38,892 nucleotides of DNA, taken from positions 1-38,892 of the forward strand of contig RGQD01000007.1 of the NCBI GenBank assembly GCA_010030205.1. Direction: 5' to 3'. This stretch comes from Betaproteobacteria bacterium. Its GTDB lineage: Bacteria > Pseudomonadota > Gammaproteobacteria > Burkholderiales > Burkholderiaceae_C. Under the pieces are notes generated by a model. It was given only the letters and a program-made list of their open reading frames with translations. It had not been told where the DNA came from and ran no database searches. The position numbers were made by a program, and so were the translations under genes. Each line of letters starts with the position of its first letter. Position 1 is the first letter of the stretch. This document shows positions 31,391-38,892 of this stretch, piece by piece.

Positions 31391-32236
31391 TCAGACCCTG
31401 GCGGTGATACGCCCTGCCAGCATCCGGTACAGCGAGGTCGGCAGCGCAATCCCGTCGCTGGCGTCGTCGCCGAATGCGCTGGCACTGGCAGATCGCACCC
31501 AGCCCAGCCATTCCAGAGGCTGCTCTAGCAGTTGCTGCGAGGCCAGCGCCAAGCGCTCGTAGGCCTGCCGGCCGGCTTGCGCGTCGGCGCCCCCCACCAG
31601 CAGCACGGGTACCGGGTCGCCGCCGACCGATACCGACAGCTCGCGCACATGGGCCAGCGCACGTGTCAAGGATGCATCGTCGGGCGCTGCCACGACGATG
31701 CGTTGCACGTTGTCGCCGTAGCAGCTCATCGCGCTGCCGAAGGGCTCGCAGGTCGAGACCACGACGAACTCGAAGTCAAGGTCGGTGCGCTGCAGCATGT
31801 TCACCAGCGAAGGCCCGCGAGCGCGCTTGCTGTCGACCGCGCCGCGCACCTTCACGCCAGCGGCGAACCACAGGTTCTCGGCCACCTTGCGCAGCACCCG
31901 GTTCAGCGCCACCGTGCCGCTGAAGACCTGTCCCAGGTCGTAGCGCACCGGAAAGGCGAAGCCCTTGAGCGTCTGGCGCTCGAACAGCGGCACCTCGTCG
32001 ACCAGCAGCGTGAGGTGGCCGCCGCGCCGCAACGCATGCGCTGTTCCCAAACCCAGCGTCACCGTCGCATCTGGCGTCAGCGCGCTCGCCACGCAGTAAA
32101 CCACCGGAGCGCCATCGCCAAAAATCGCGCGCAGTCCGTCGGCCTGGTTGCGGCCCAGTGAACGGGCATCGGGTGAGGCCTCTTCTAGAACGACCGCAGC
32201 GGGCTCGGTCAGGGTCGAATCAATTTGTTCGCTCAT
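31391..32236 (-). CDS. flhG: FlhG/FleN-like protein lacking the P-loop
   Basis: By position between flhF and fliA, and by its length (281 residues), this is the FlhG (MinD-like ATPase) that controls flagellar number together with FlhF. The sequence departs strongly from the family. The Walker A region, normally GKGGVGKT, reads ASALTPDATVTLG (about residues 50-62), with no lysine suited to bind ATP. The following strand keeps LLVDEVPLF in place of LLDADLG. A motif resembling Walker B (FEFVVVSTCEP) is also changed. It is therefore probably not an ATPase. It overlaps flhF by 4 bp (ATGA, 32233-32236). Function as a structural partner of FlhF is an inference. Confidence 0.75.
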   Translation of the reverse strand: MSEQIDSTLTEPAAVVLEEASPDARSLGRNQADGLRAIFGDGAPVVYCVASALTPDATVTLGLGTAHALRRGGHLTLLVDEVPLFERQTLKGFAFPVRYDLGQVFSGTVALNRVLRKVAENLWFAAGVKVRGAVDSKRARGPSLVNMLQRTDLDFEFVVVSTCEPFGSAMSCYGDNVQRIVVAAPDDASLTRALAHVRELSVSVGGDPVPVLLVGGADAQAGRQAYERLALASQQLLEQPLEWLGWVRSASASAFGDDASDGIALPTSLYRMLAGRITARV

Positions 32237-33765
32237 GCGGTCCTGGACTCGGAGGTCCAGCCTGAGATGTCGTCGGCGATCATCGCCGGGATATGGGCGG
32301 CGTCGGTGCTGCTGTCGTCGCGGCCGCGCGGGTTGACCGTGCGGTGCGCGATGTAGGCGGCGTCGGCCGCGAACAGGTCTTCTGGGACGCGCTGGCCGTT
32401 GGACAGGAACAGCAGCGGCAGTTGGTGCCGAAGCACACAGTCGACGGACGGCGCCAAGCTCATGCCCTCGTCGATCTTGGTCAGGATCGCCGAATGGATG
32501 CCCTGGCCGCCAAGCGCGTTCTGGTGCGACTCGACCACGTCGTCGAGCGTACGGGTCGAGGTGGTCGCGCTCATCACCAGCACCCGGTGCACCGCACCGT
32601 AGCCTTGGCGGATCATCTCCAACTGCTCGACCATCATCGTGTCGCGCTGTCCCACACCGGCGGTGTCTAGCAGCACGATCTTGCGCGACGACAGGTCGGC
32701 GACCTTGCTTTCCAGGTCATCGCTGTCGCGCAGCGAGACCACCGGCAGGTTCAGGATTCGCGCGAACACCCGCAGCTGTTCCTGGGCGCCAATCCGGTAG
32801 GTGTCGGTCGTCAACAGCGCCACCTGGCGTCGGCCGTAGCGCAACACGCAGCGCGCTGCGATCTTCGCCAATGTCGTGGTCTTGCCCACGCCGGTGGGGC
32901 CGATGAAGGCGTAAACCCCGCCGCTGTCGAACAGCGCGAACGGATCCTGGATCTGCAGATGCGATTGCACCCAACGCTGCGCGCCATCGAGCAGGCGCTC
33001 GAAATCGTTGTCCAGCGGCAACTCGGCCAGCATCTGCGAGACGATCTGCGACGACAGCCCGGCGTTGAGCAAGCGCCTCGTCAACAGCGCATGGCTGGGA
33101 GCGGTCTGTTGCAGCGAAGTCCAGAAATTCTGCGCCAGGTGACCCGACAGCAGGCTCTTGACCTCGGCCATCTGCGAGCTCAGCGTTTGCAGGCCGGGGC
33201 CGGTCGCGACTGGCACTGCGGCTATCGCCTGGGGCGGTGACGGGGCAGTGGGCGCAACTTTGTTGATCTGCTGTTCGTCGTGCGCCAGCTCGCGCCGGAT
33301 GTCGCGACCATCCTGAGTCATTGCGGCCGTGGGCATGGGCTCGGCCTCTTCCGCGGACGGGCGCCGCCGTCCTTCAGCCTGGAGGCGCTCGCGCGCTTCC
33401 TCTCGCGACGGTTGTGCCGAGCTTTCTCGCGACGGTGGCCAAGGCTCGACCGCCCTGCGCAGCACCGGTGCGGCTTCGATCACTTCGCGTCTGGCGCGTT
33501 CGCCCAGCAAGCGCCAGGCGCGTTCGCTACCTTCGGCTGCTGGCTTGGCCTCTTCGCGGGCTGCTCGCGCGGCCAGCGACGATGGTGCTGCGACTGTTGC
33601 GTCGGGCGGTGTCAGCGTGACGAGCTCGGCCGCAGCGATCGCGACGATCTCGACACCGCCTTCGACTTCGGTGCTCGACAACACGACCGCGTCGCCGCCG
33701 AGCTCGGCCTTGATGCGGCGCAGGGCGTCGGTGGCGTTGGCAGCAATAAATCGTTGGGCGCTCAT
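32233..33765 (-). CDS. flhF: Flagellar biosynthesis GTPase FlhF
   Basis: FlhF is an SRP-like GTPase that marks the site and number of flagella. It has 510 residues: a short N-terminal domain (SAQRFIAANATDALRRIKAE), a long A/E/R-rich linker to about 190, an N-domain helical bundle (about 195-275) and the G-domain. G1 reads GPTGVGKTTTLAK (about 289-301), G2 TTDTYRIGAQEQ, G3 LLDTAGVGQRD and G4 TKIDEG. The linker is longer and more charged than usual but within family variation. It lies 100 nt downstream of flhA and overlaps flhG by 4 bp. The call is firm. Confidence 0.95.
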   Translation of the reverse strand: MSAQRFIAANATDALRRIKAELGGDAVVLSSTEVEGGVEIVAIAAAELVTLTPPDATVAAPSSLAARAAREEAKPAAEGSERAWRLLGERARREVIEAAPVLRRAVEPWPPSRESSAQPSREEARERLQAEGRRRPSAEEAEPMPTAAMTQDGRDIRRELAHDEQQINKVAPTAPSPPQAIAAVPVATGPGLQTLSSQMAEVKSLLSGHLAQNFWTSLQQTAPSHALLTRRLLNAGLSSQIVSQMLAELPLDNDFERLLDGAQRWVQSHLQIQDPFALFDSGGVYAFIGPTGVGKTTTLAKIAARCVLRYGRRQVALLTTDTYRIGAQEQLRVFARILNLPVVSLRDSDDLESKVADLSSRKIVLLDTAGVGQRDTMMVEQLEMIRQGYGAVHRVLVMSATTSTRTLDDVVESHQNALGGQGIHSAILTKIDEGMSLAPSVDCVLRHQLPLLFLSNGQRVPEDLFAADAAYIAHRTVNPRGRDDSSTDAAHIPAMIADDISGWTSESRTA

Positions 33766-33865
33766 GGTTTGGACGCTCGCTTTCTGGGTGGGCGATGGGT
33801 CGGTGAAAACAGGATTTCGGCGCTGCGGGTAGACGCTTGAGGTTCAACGCGGGGCATGGCGGCTA

Positions 33866-35947
33866 TCACTGGCGTTGGCAGACGATGCGTTGGAATTCCA
33901 CCTTGGCCGTGGTCGGCAGCTCTGACATCGCCAGCACCACCGCCTGTGGCCGCACCCGGCGCGCCAGCCTGGACAGGGTCAGCCGTGCGCGTTGGCCACA
34001 TAGCAGCACAGGGGCCTGGCCCAGGGTTTCGAGTTCGTCGATCGCTGCGGCCGACTCTTCGAGAAAGCGACGCGCCAGGTTGGGTTCGATCGCGCCGTCG
34101 GGTGCGACCGATTCCGTGCCGACTGCCTGATCGATCAAGCGTTCGAAATCCGGGTGCACGCCAGCCACCCGGTACTCGGTGGCATCGCCGAACACGTCCT
34201 GCACGATCTGGCGCCGCAAGGCCTGGCGCAGCGGTGCGACGATGTCGTTGGGGTGAGCGTTCTTCGCAAAATGCTCGGCGCTGACCTCGAGGATGGTGCG
34301 CAGGTCGCGCACGGTCACGCCTTCCTCGAGCAGCAGTTGCATCACCCGCTGCAACTGAGCCGGCTGCACCAGTTTGGGGATGGTTTCCTCCACCAGCTTC
34401 GGGAAGCGCGACTTGAAGTGTTCGATCAGTTCGTGCGTTTCCTGCCGGCCCAGCAACTCATGGGCATGCTGCGAGATCAGCTGGTCGAGATGGGTGGTGA
34501 TCGCCACCGCCGGCTCGACGACGGTATAGCCCGCCGCCATCGCCGCCGAGCGCCGGTCGCGCGTGATCCAGGTCGCCGGCATGCCATAGGTCGGGTCTCG
34601 CACCGCGATGCCTTCGATGGGCTGGTGGGCGCCAGGCGGGTCGATCGCCAGCAGCCGGTCGGGCAGCACCTGCCCGCGCGCCACTTCAGCACCGTACAGC
34701 AAGAAGCGGTAGACCTCGGCCGGCAACTGCAGGTTGTCGCGGATGTGCACCGACGGGATCAGGAAACCGACCTCACCGACGAATTTCTTGCGGATCGCGC
34801 GGATGCGCTTGATCAGGTCGCTGTTGTCGCCGGCGTCGACCAGCGAGATCAATCGGTAGGGCAGTTCCAGGCACAGCGGCTCGATCACCGGCACGTCGTT
34901 CCAGTCGACCTCGCCGGTGGACGCCGGCTTGAGCTGCGCTGCGGCCTTTGCCAACGTTGCGGCTGCCTGGCGCTTCATGATCAACCAGCCCAGGCCGCCG
35001 AACAGGCCGGCAAAGGTCAGGAAAGCCAGGTGCGGCATGCCCGGAATCAGCCCTAGCAGCGTCAGGATGCCGGCCACCACGTAGAAGGACTGGCCGCCAG
35101 CGACCAACTGGGCGCCAAGCTGTGCCGAGAAATCTTGCTCGGTGCTCACGCGCGTGACCACGATGCCGGCGGCGGTCGAGATGATCAGCGCCGGCACTTG
35201 GGCCACCAGGCCGTCGCCCACGGCCAAGGTGGCGTAAATCTGCATCGCGCTGCCGAAGTCCAAGCCGTGCTGCATCGTGCCGACCGCGACGCCGCCCACC
35301 AGGTTGATGATCAGGATCAGGATGCCCACCATCGCGTCGCCGCGGACGAACTTCGATGCGCCGTCCATCGAGCCGTAGAAGTCAGCCTCCTGCCCGACCT
35401 CGGCACGGCGCCGGCGCGCCTCCTCCTCGCGGATTGCACCGGTGTTCAAGTCGGCGTCGATCGCCATCTGCTTGCCGGGCATCGCATCCAACGCGAAGCG
35501 CGCAGCGACCTCGGCCACCCGGCCAGCGCCCTTGGTGATCACGACGAAGTTGATGATGGTCAGGATCAGGAACACGACCACGCCGACCGCGTAACTGCCG
35601 CCAATCAAGAACTCGGCAAATGCCTCGATCACATTGCCTGCCGCTGCGGTGCCGGTGTGGCCGTTGAGCAGCACCACCCGGGTCGACGCGACGTTGAGCG
35701 AGAGCCGCAGCAGCGTGGTCAGCAACAAGATAGACGGGAAGGCGACGAAGTCCTTGAAGCTTCGCATGTTCATTGCCGCGAGCAGCACGAGCATCGACAC
35801 GCCGATGTTGAAGGTGAACAGCCCGTCCAGCGCCAGCGCTGGCAGCGGCAGCAGCATCATGCCCAGCACCATCAGCACCAGCAGTGGCGCAGCAGTGGAG
35901 GCCAGAGGCAGGTTCAGCTTGAGAGCGGCAAAGCGCGGCGCGGCCAT
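33866..35947 (-). CDS. flhA: Flagellar type III export membrane protein FlhA
   Basis: FlhA is the ion-driven export gate subunit in the flagellar basal body. The 693-residue protein has about eight N-terminal membrane segments to residue 330, with the FHIPEP hallmark LLTTLLRLSLNVASTRVVLL at about residues 75-95 and the conserved cytoplasmic loop MPGKQMAIDADLNTG. The soluble C-terminal domain has VLPDRLLAIDP, YTVVEPAVAITTHL and HAHELLGRQETHEL. ATG 35947 is preferred; a TTG at 35989 would add 14 residues not typical of the family. It heads flhA-flhF-flhG-fliA. flhB, normally just upstream, is not here; a two-component system is. Confidence 0.96.
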   Translation of the reverse strand: MAAPRFAALKLNLPLASTAAPLLVLMVLGMMLLPLPALALDGLFTFNIGVSMLVLLAAMNMRSFKDFVAFPSILLLTTLLRLSLNVASTRVVLLNGHTGTAAAGNVIEAFAEFLIGGSYAVGVVVFLILTIINFVVITKGAGRVAEVAARFALDAMPGKQMAIDADLNTGAIREEEARRRRAEVGQEADFYGSMDGASKFVRGDAMVGILILIINLVGGVAVGTMQHGLDFGSAMQIYATLAVGDGLVAQVPALIISTAAGIVVTRVSTEQDFSAQLGAQLVAGGQSFYVVAGILTLLGLIPGMPHLAFLTFAGLFGGLGWLIMKRQAAATLAKAAAQLKPASTGEVDWNDVPVIEPLCLELPYRLISLVDAGDNSDLIKRIRAIRKKFVGEVGFLIPSVHIRDNLQLPAEVYRFLLYGAEVARGQVLPDRLLAIDPPGAHQPIEGIAVRDPTYGMPATWITRDRRSAAMAAGYTVVEPAVAITTHLDQLISQHAHELLGRQETHELIEHFKSRFPKLVEETIPKLVQPAQLQRVMQLLLEEGVTVRDLRTILEVSAEHFAKNAHPNDIVAPLRQALRRQIVQDVFGDATEYRVAGVHPDFERLIDQAVGTESVAPDGAIEPNLARRFLEESAAAIDELETLGQAPVLLCGQRARLTLSRLARRVRPQAVVLAMSELPTTAKVEFQRIVCQRQ

Positions 35948-36014
35948 GATCAGTCTGTCAGGGCCATGAAACCGGCTGAAAGCGTGCAACTCATGAGTCG
36001 ATGGAGTTTCTCAA

Positions 36015-36031
36015 TAGACGTAAACTGTCTA
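36015..36031. promoter_or_regulatory. Dyad TAGAC-N7-GTCTA in the flhA upstream region
   Basis: TAGACGTAAACTGTCTA is a perfect 5-bp inverted repeat with a 7-bp spacer, in an AT-rich stretch 68 nt upstream of the flhA ATG. Promoter-like hexamers on the minus strand (TTGAGA, TCTATT) flank it but match poorly. It does not resemble a FlhDC box. It could be a site for the divergent LuxR-type regulator, which is inference. Confidence 0.35.
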
Positions 36032-36107
36032 ATACTCTCAATCTTAACCGCTGCTGCGCCGATTACTTCGGTTGTTTTGTGTCATCTGGTGTGCGCCGCG
36101 TTGGTGG

Positions 36108-36146
36108 CTGGCGTTGATGCCCGGCGTTGGTGCCCGGCGTTGGTGC
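36108..36146. repeat. 13-bp tandem repeat upstream of the response regulator
   Basis: The unit CCGGCGTTGGTGC occurs twice perfectly (36121-36133, 36134-36146) and once with two changes (36108-36120); a degenerate fourth copy follows at 36147-36159. It lies in the intergenic spacer between flhA and the response-regulator gene. No function is evident; copy number may vary. Confidence 0.7.
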
Positions 36147-36272
36147 GCGGCGCTTGTCGTGCCCTCAAAAAGTGCGAACGATGGTTTGTTTTGAGCGATG
36201 GCGCTATCGTCATGATTCATGCAAGCTTCGGCAGATCTTCAGTCTTACGCGTCACCGAAGCGCTTGCCTTCC

Positions 36273-36944
36273 ATGCCTTTTGATCTTTCCCCGCTGGCTT
36301 TGCCGGCAGATGCCTGGACCCTGCTGATCGAGGACGACCCGCACTTCGGCGCCTGGGTCGCCGATTTGCTCACCAAAGACGGCCGGGGCGGCTCGGTGCG
36401 GGTGGTGCGAACGCTGCAAGCCGCGCGCGCTGCCTTCGCGGCGGGGCCGCCGATGCTGGCGGTGATCGACCTGAACCTGCCCGATGGCTCAGGCGTGGTG
36501 GCGATCCGCGAGCTCGCCGCGATCACGCCTGTTGCGACCATCTTGGTGCTCACCGCGATCGACGATCCGCAGATCGCGTTGTCGGCGATCCGTGCCGGCG
36601 CCCACGGCTATGTGGTCAAGAACGCCTCGGCTGCCGCGTTCTTGCAGACCATCGGTGACCTGCTCCAAGGGGGCTCGCCGATCACCGCGTCGGTGGCCAG
36701 GCTGCTGCTGCGCGAACTGCATGCGCCGACGGCCGTTGGCAGTGGCGCGCTGCCGCAGGTGGAGGCGCTGTCCGAGCGTGAGACCGAAGTGCTGCGTTTG
36801 TTGACGCGGGGTTACCGCAACAAGGAAATTGCGCGCGAGTTCGACCTCAGCCCGCACACTGTCAACGCCCACGTGCGCAGCATCTATCAGAAGCTCAGCG
36901 TCAACTCGCGCAGCGAGTTGCGCAAGCTGATCGGCGATGCCTGA
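36273..36944 (+). CDS. NarL/LuxR-family response regulator
   Basis: This transcription regulator has about 223 residues. The receiver domain has acidic residues in LIEDD, the phospho-acceptor Asp in VIDLNLPDG (about residue 66) and Lys in YVVKN. The C-terminal LuxR-type helix-turn-helix is clear ([40 protein letters not shown]). The ATG at 36273 gives a normal receiver N-terminus; ATG 36219 would add 18 residues, and neither has a clear ribosome site. The histidine kinase gene starts 8 bp before its stop, so the two form one two-component pair. It lies divergently from flhA, so control of flagellar genes is possible but not shown. Confidence 0.9.
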   Translation: MPFDLSPLALPADAWTLLIEDDPHFGAWVADLLTKDGRGGSVRVVRTLQAARAAFAAGPPMLAVIDLNLPDGSGVVAIRELAAITPVATILVLTAIDDPQIALSAIRAGAHGYVVKNASAAAFLQTIGDLLQGGSPITASVARLLLRELHAPTAVGSGALPQVEALSERETEVLRLLTRGYRNKEIAREFDLSPHTVNAHVRSIYQKLSVNSRSELRKLIGDA

Positions 36945-38892
36945 GGCGCAGCGCGGCGCCGGCGCGACGCCTGATCCGATCACCAACACTGTTGACCTGG
37001 GTTTCGACGGGTACGCGACGCCTGTGCCCCCTGTCGCTGGCTGGATCCGGGCCGTTGTGATGCTGGGCTGGATGGCCTTGCTAGCCTCGATCTGGCTGAT
37101 ATTTACCTTTCCCGATTGGTCTGACGCCCAGGTCAAGGCGTCTGAAGGCATGGTGTTGCGCGATGCTCAGTGGTCTAGCCATGCGGGCGATGCCAACGAG
37201 CAATGGGTGACCTTGCCCCACCGCACATCGCCCTTGAACACCCCGACCATCAGCCGCTACCGGCTCGCCTTCGTGCTGGCACAGCCGCTGCCGACCGAGC
37301 AGCGCCTGGGCTTGTGCGTGGCGCACTGGGCCTTGTCGGCTGACGTCTGGCTCGACGGCCAGCGGCTGGCCAGCGCTTTGCATGGTTTCAACGCCTTGCT
37401 CGAATGGAACCGCCCGCATTACCTGGCGCTGCCGCCGGCGCTCGGCGCCGGGTCCCACTTGCTGGAGTTTCGGCTTCAGCCTGCGCCGCGTGGCATCGAC
37501 TCGATGCTCTCAGCGCTTTGGCTGGGCGACGACCGGATGCTCAGGCCGGGCTGCGAGGCATTGACGGCGCGCCAGCGCGAGCAGCCTGCGACCTTGCGAG
37601 GTGCGTTGATCGCCACCGGATTGCTCGCGCTGACCATCGGTTGGCGCTTGCGCGACCCGGTGTCACTGTGGTTTTCGGCCTTGGCCGGGGTCTGGACCCT
37701 GCAGCACCTGTCGGTGCACTTGGCGGCCTTTTGGGGCTTGGGCCAGTTGGAAGTGGCGTCCGTGCCCCGGGGATTTATTCTGGGCGTACAACTGCTGCGC
37801 TTTGGTTTCGTGCTGCCGCTGGCCGTATTTTGCCTGCGCTACCTCGGTCTTCGGCGGCCGAGGCTGGAGCGTTTCATGTGGATATTTTCCGGCATTGCGG
37901 CACTGCTGTTGTTCGTGCTGCCGCTGTCCTTGCACTGGGTCTGGTGGGTCGGCGTTGGCATTGCAGCAGGGCTGCTGTTGCTGAGCCTGCTGCTGCCTTT
38001 GGCTCGCCATGCCTGGCGCCACGGCAGCCTGTCGGGTGACATCCTGCTGCTGTCGATGTTGTTCCTGGAGGCCAGCAACCTGGTCGATCTGCTGCGGCCC
38101 TGGATCTGGATGCCCGACATACCCGCCGGACTTGCCCAGGTTGCGGTGCCGATGATCATCGGTATGTTCGGGCTGCTGCTGGCCGAGCGGCTGTGGCTGC
38201 TCTACCGTCGCCAGCAGGACGCTGCAGCCAGCCTGGGCGCCGAGGTGGCGCGCCAACGCGAGCAGCTGCAGCAAAACTTCGCGCTGCTGCGCCAGCAGCG
38301 CGACGCCGAAGTCGAGGCCGACGAGCGACTGCGCATCACCCGCGAATTGCACGACGGTCTGGGGTCGCACCTGGTCGCGGCCGCATCGCTGCTCGCCAGC
38401 GCGCATCCGGCGCCAGGCGAGCGCGCAGCGCTGGCGACACTGGTCGACCAGTCGCTGCAGGAACTGCGCAACGCGCTAGACGCGATCGCCTCCGAGACAA
38501 CCGACGTGGCTGAGTTGCTCGGTGCCTTGCGCGACCGGCTCGAGCCAGTGTTGGCGGCGCGCGGCATCGAACTGGCATGGGATGTCGCGCCGCTGCCGGG
38601 AACCCGCCATTTCGGTGTGGCCGAGCGCCTGGACGTGTTGCGCATCGTCCAAGAGGTGTTTGCCAACATCCTCAAGCATGCGGGACGCTGCCGGGTCCGG
38701 CTGCAGGCGCAACCCACGCCTGCGGGCGGCAGCCTGATCACGATCACCGACGACGGCCGCGGACTGGCCGCCGCGCCCAAGGAAGGCGTGGGCTTGCCCA
38801 GCATGCGTGAGCGGGCGCAGCGCCTGGGCGCAGGGCTGGCGATCGGCCCGGCCGAGCGTGGCGGCTGCCGGGTCACGCTGTCCCTGCCAGCG
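36937..38892 (+). CDS. Membrane sensor histidine kinase, HisKA_3 type (3' end beyond window)
   Basis: The frame is open from ATG 36937 to the last base (652 codons, no stop), so the gene runs off the window, probably by only a few codons since the ATPase domain is nearly complete. A first membrane helix (about residues 35-56, [18 protein letters not shown]) precedes a periplasmic beta-rich domain (about 60-220). Six or seven hydrophobic helices follow (about 225-425, ending [18 protein letters not shown]), a layout like 7TM-DISM sensors. A coiled coil leads to the dimerisation box [15 protein letters not shown] with phospho-acceptor His472, then the ATPase N box (FANILKHA, Asn577), G1 (DDGRGL) and G2 (GVGLPSM). 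It is the partner of the overlapping LuxR-type regulator. Confidence 0.9.
   Translation, partial: MPEAQRGAGATPDPITNTVDLGFDGYATPVPPVAGWIRAVVMLGWMALLASIWLIFTFPDWSDAQVKASEGMVLRDAQWSSHAGDANEQWVTLPHRTSPLNTPTISRYRLAFVLAQPLPTEQRLGLCVAHWALSADVWLDGQRLASALHGFNALLEWNRPHYLALPPALGAGSHLLEFRLQPAPRGIDSMLSALWLGDDRMLRPGCEALTARQREQPATLRGALIATGLLALTIGWRLRDPVSLWFSALAGVWTLQHLSVHLAAFWGLGQLEVASVPRGFILGVQLLRFGFVLPLAVFCLRYLGLRRPRLERFMWIFSGIAALLLFVLPLSLHWVWWVGVGIAAGLLLLSLLLPLARHAWRHGSLSGDILLLSMLFLEASNLVDLLRPWIWMPDIPAGLAQVAVPMIIGMFGLLLAERLWLLYRRQQDAAASLGAEVARQREQLQQNFALLRQQRDAEVEADERLRITRELHDGLGSHLVAAASLLASAHPAPGERAALATLVDQSLQELRNALDAIASETTDVAELLGALRDRLEPVLAARGIELAWDVAPLPGTRHFGVAERLDVLRIVQEVFANILKHAGRCRVRLQAQPTPAGGSLITITDDGRGLAAAPKEGVGLPSMRERAQRLGAGLAIGPAERGGCRVTLSLPA

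Noticed and set aside
35135-36283. A 382-codon plus frame opposite flhA
   Set aside because: Its product is dominated by H, Q, D and R, as expected for the antisense of a membrane-protein gene.

Overview
The window looks like a chromosome segment of a high-GC, flagellated betaproteobacterium, most likely order Burkholderiales. The reasons are the GC-rich coding sequence, the gene order flhA-flhF-flhG-fliA, the FlgM/FliA pair, and the density of CoA-ligase, CoA-transferase and crotonase genes next to ABC uptake systems. I see no tRNA, rRNA, CRISPR array, transposase or prophage gene.

Region 1 (1-9,419) holds a minus-strand carbohydrate-type ABC importer: binding protein, two permeases, MalK/UgpC-type ATPase. 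A D-2-hydroxyacid dehydrogenase diverges from it. An MFS transporter, an AMP-forming acyl-CoA ligase and a PaaI-type thioesterase follow on the plus strand. Region 2 (9,472-17,178) opens with a quinone oxidoreductase on the minus strand. Diverging from it is an operon for a Fbp/Pot-type ABC importer, a protein that joins a class III CoA-transferase to a crotonase domain, and a second crotonase. The likely theme is import of a carboxylic acid, activation to a CoA thioester and processing, but no substrate can be read from the sequence. Region 3 (17,271-21,702) has a secreted DUF1800/DUF1501 pair, a heavily deleted relic of a long-chain acyl-CoA synthetase, and two unrecognised genes.

Region 4 (21,827-38,892) is regulatory and flagellar. 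It starts with a response regulator carrying a degenerate HD-GYP domain. Next come six tightly packed, mostly translationally coupled genes of unknown function, running directly into flgA, flgM and flgN. Convergent to these is flhA-flhF-flhG-fliA; the flhG product lacks the usual P-loop. The window ends in a LuxR-type response regulator and a membrane histidine kinase that runs off the right edge.

The most interesting part is the six-gene block at about 23,208-29,206. It encodes membrane and coiled-coil proteins: one with a PDZ-like domain, one with a possible CheW-like fold, one with chemoreceptor-like topology, and one with a possible CheA/HATPase-like remnant. The last gene overlaps flgA by ATGA. 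This suggests an undescribed motility accessory or diverged chemosensory module. All assignments are by eye from protein sequence and motifs; no database search was possible.
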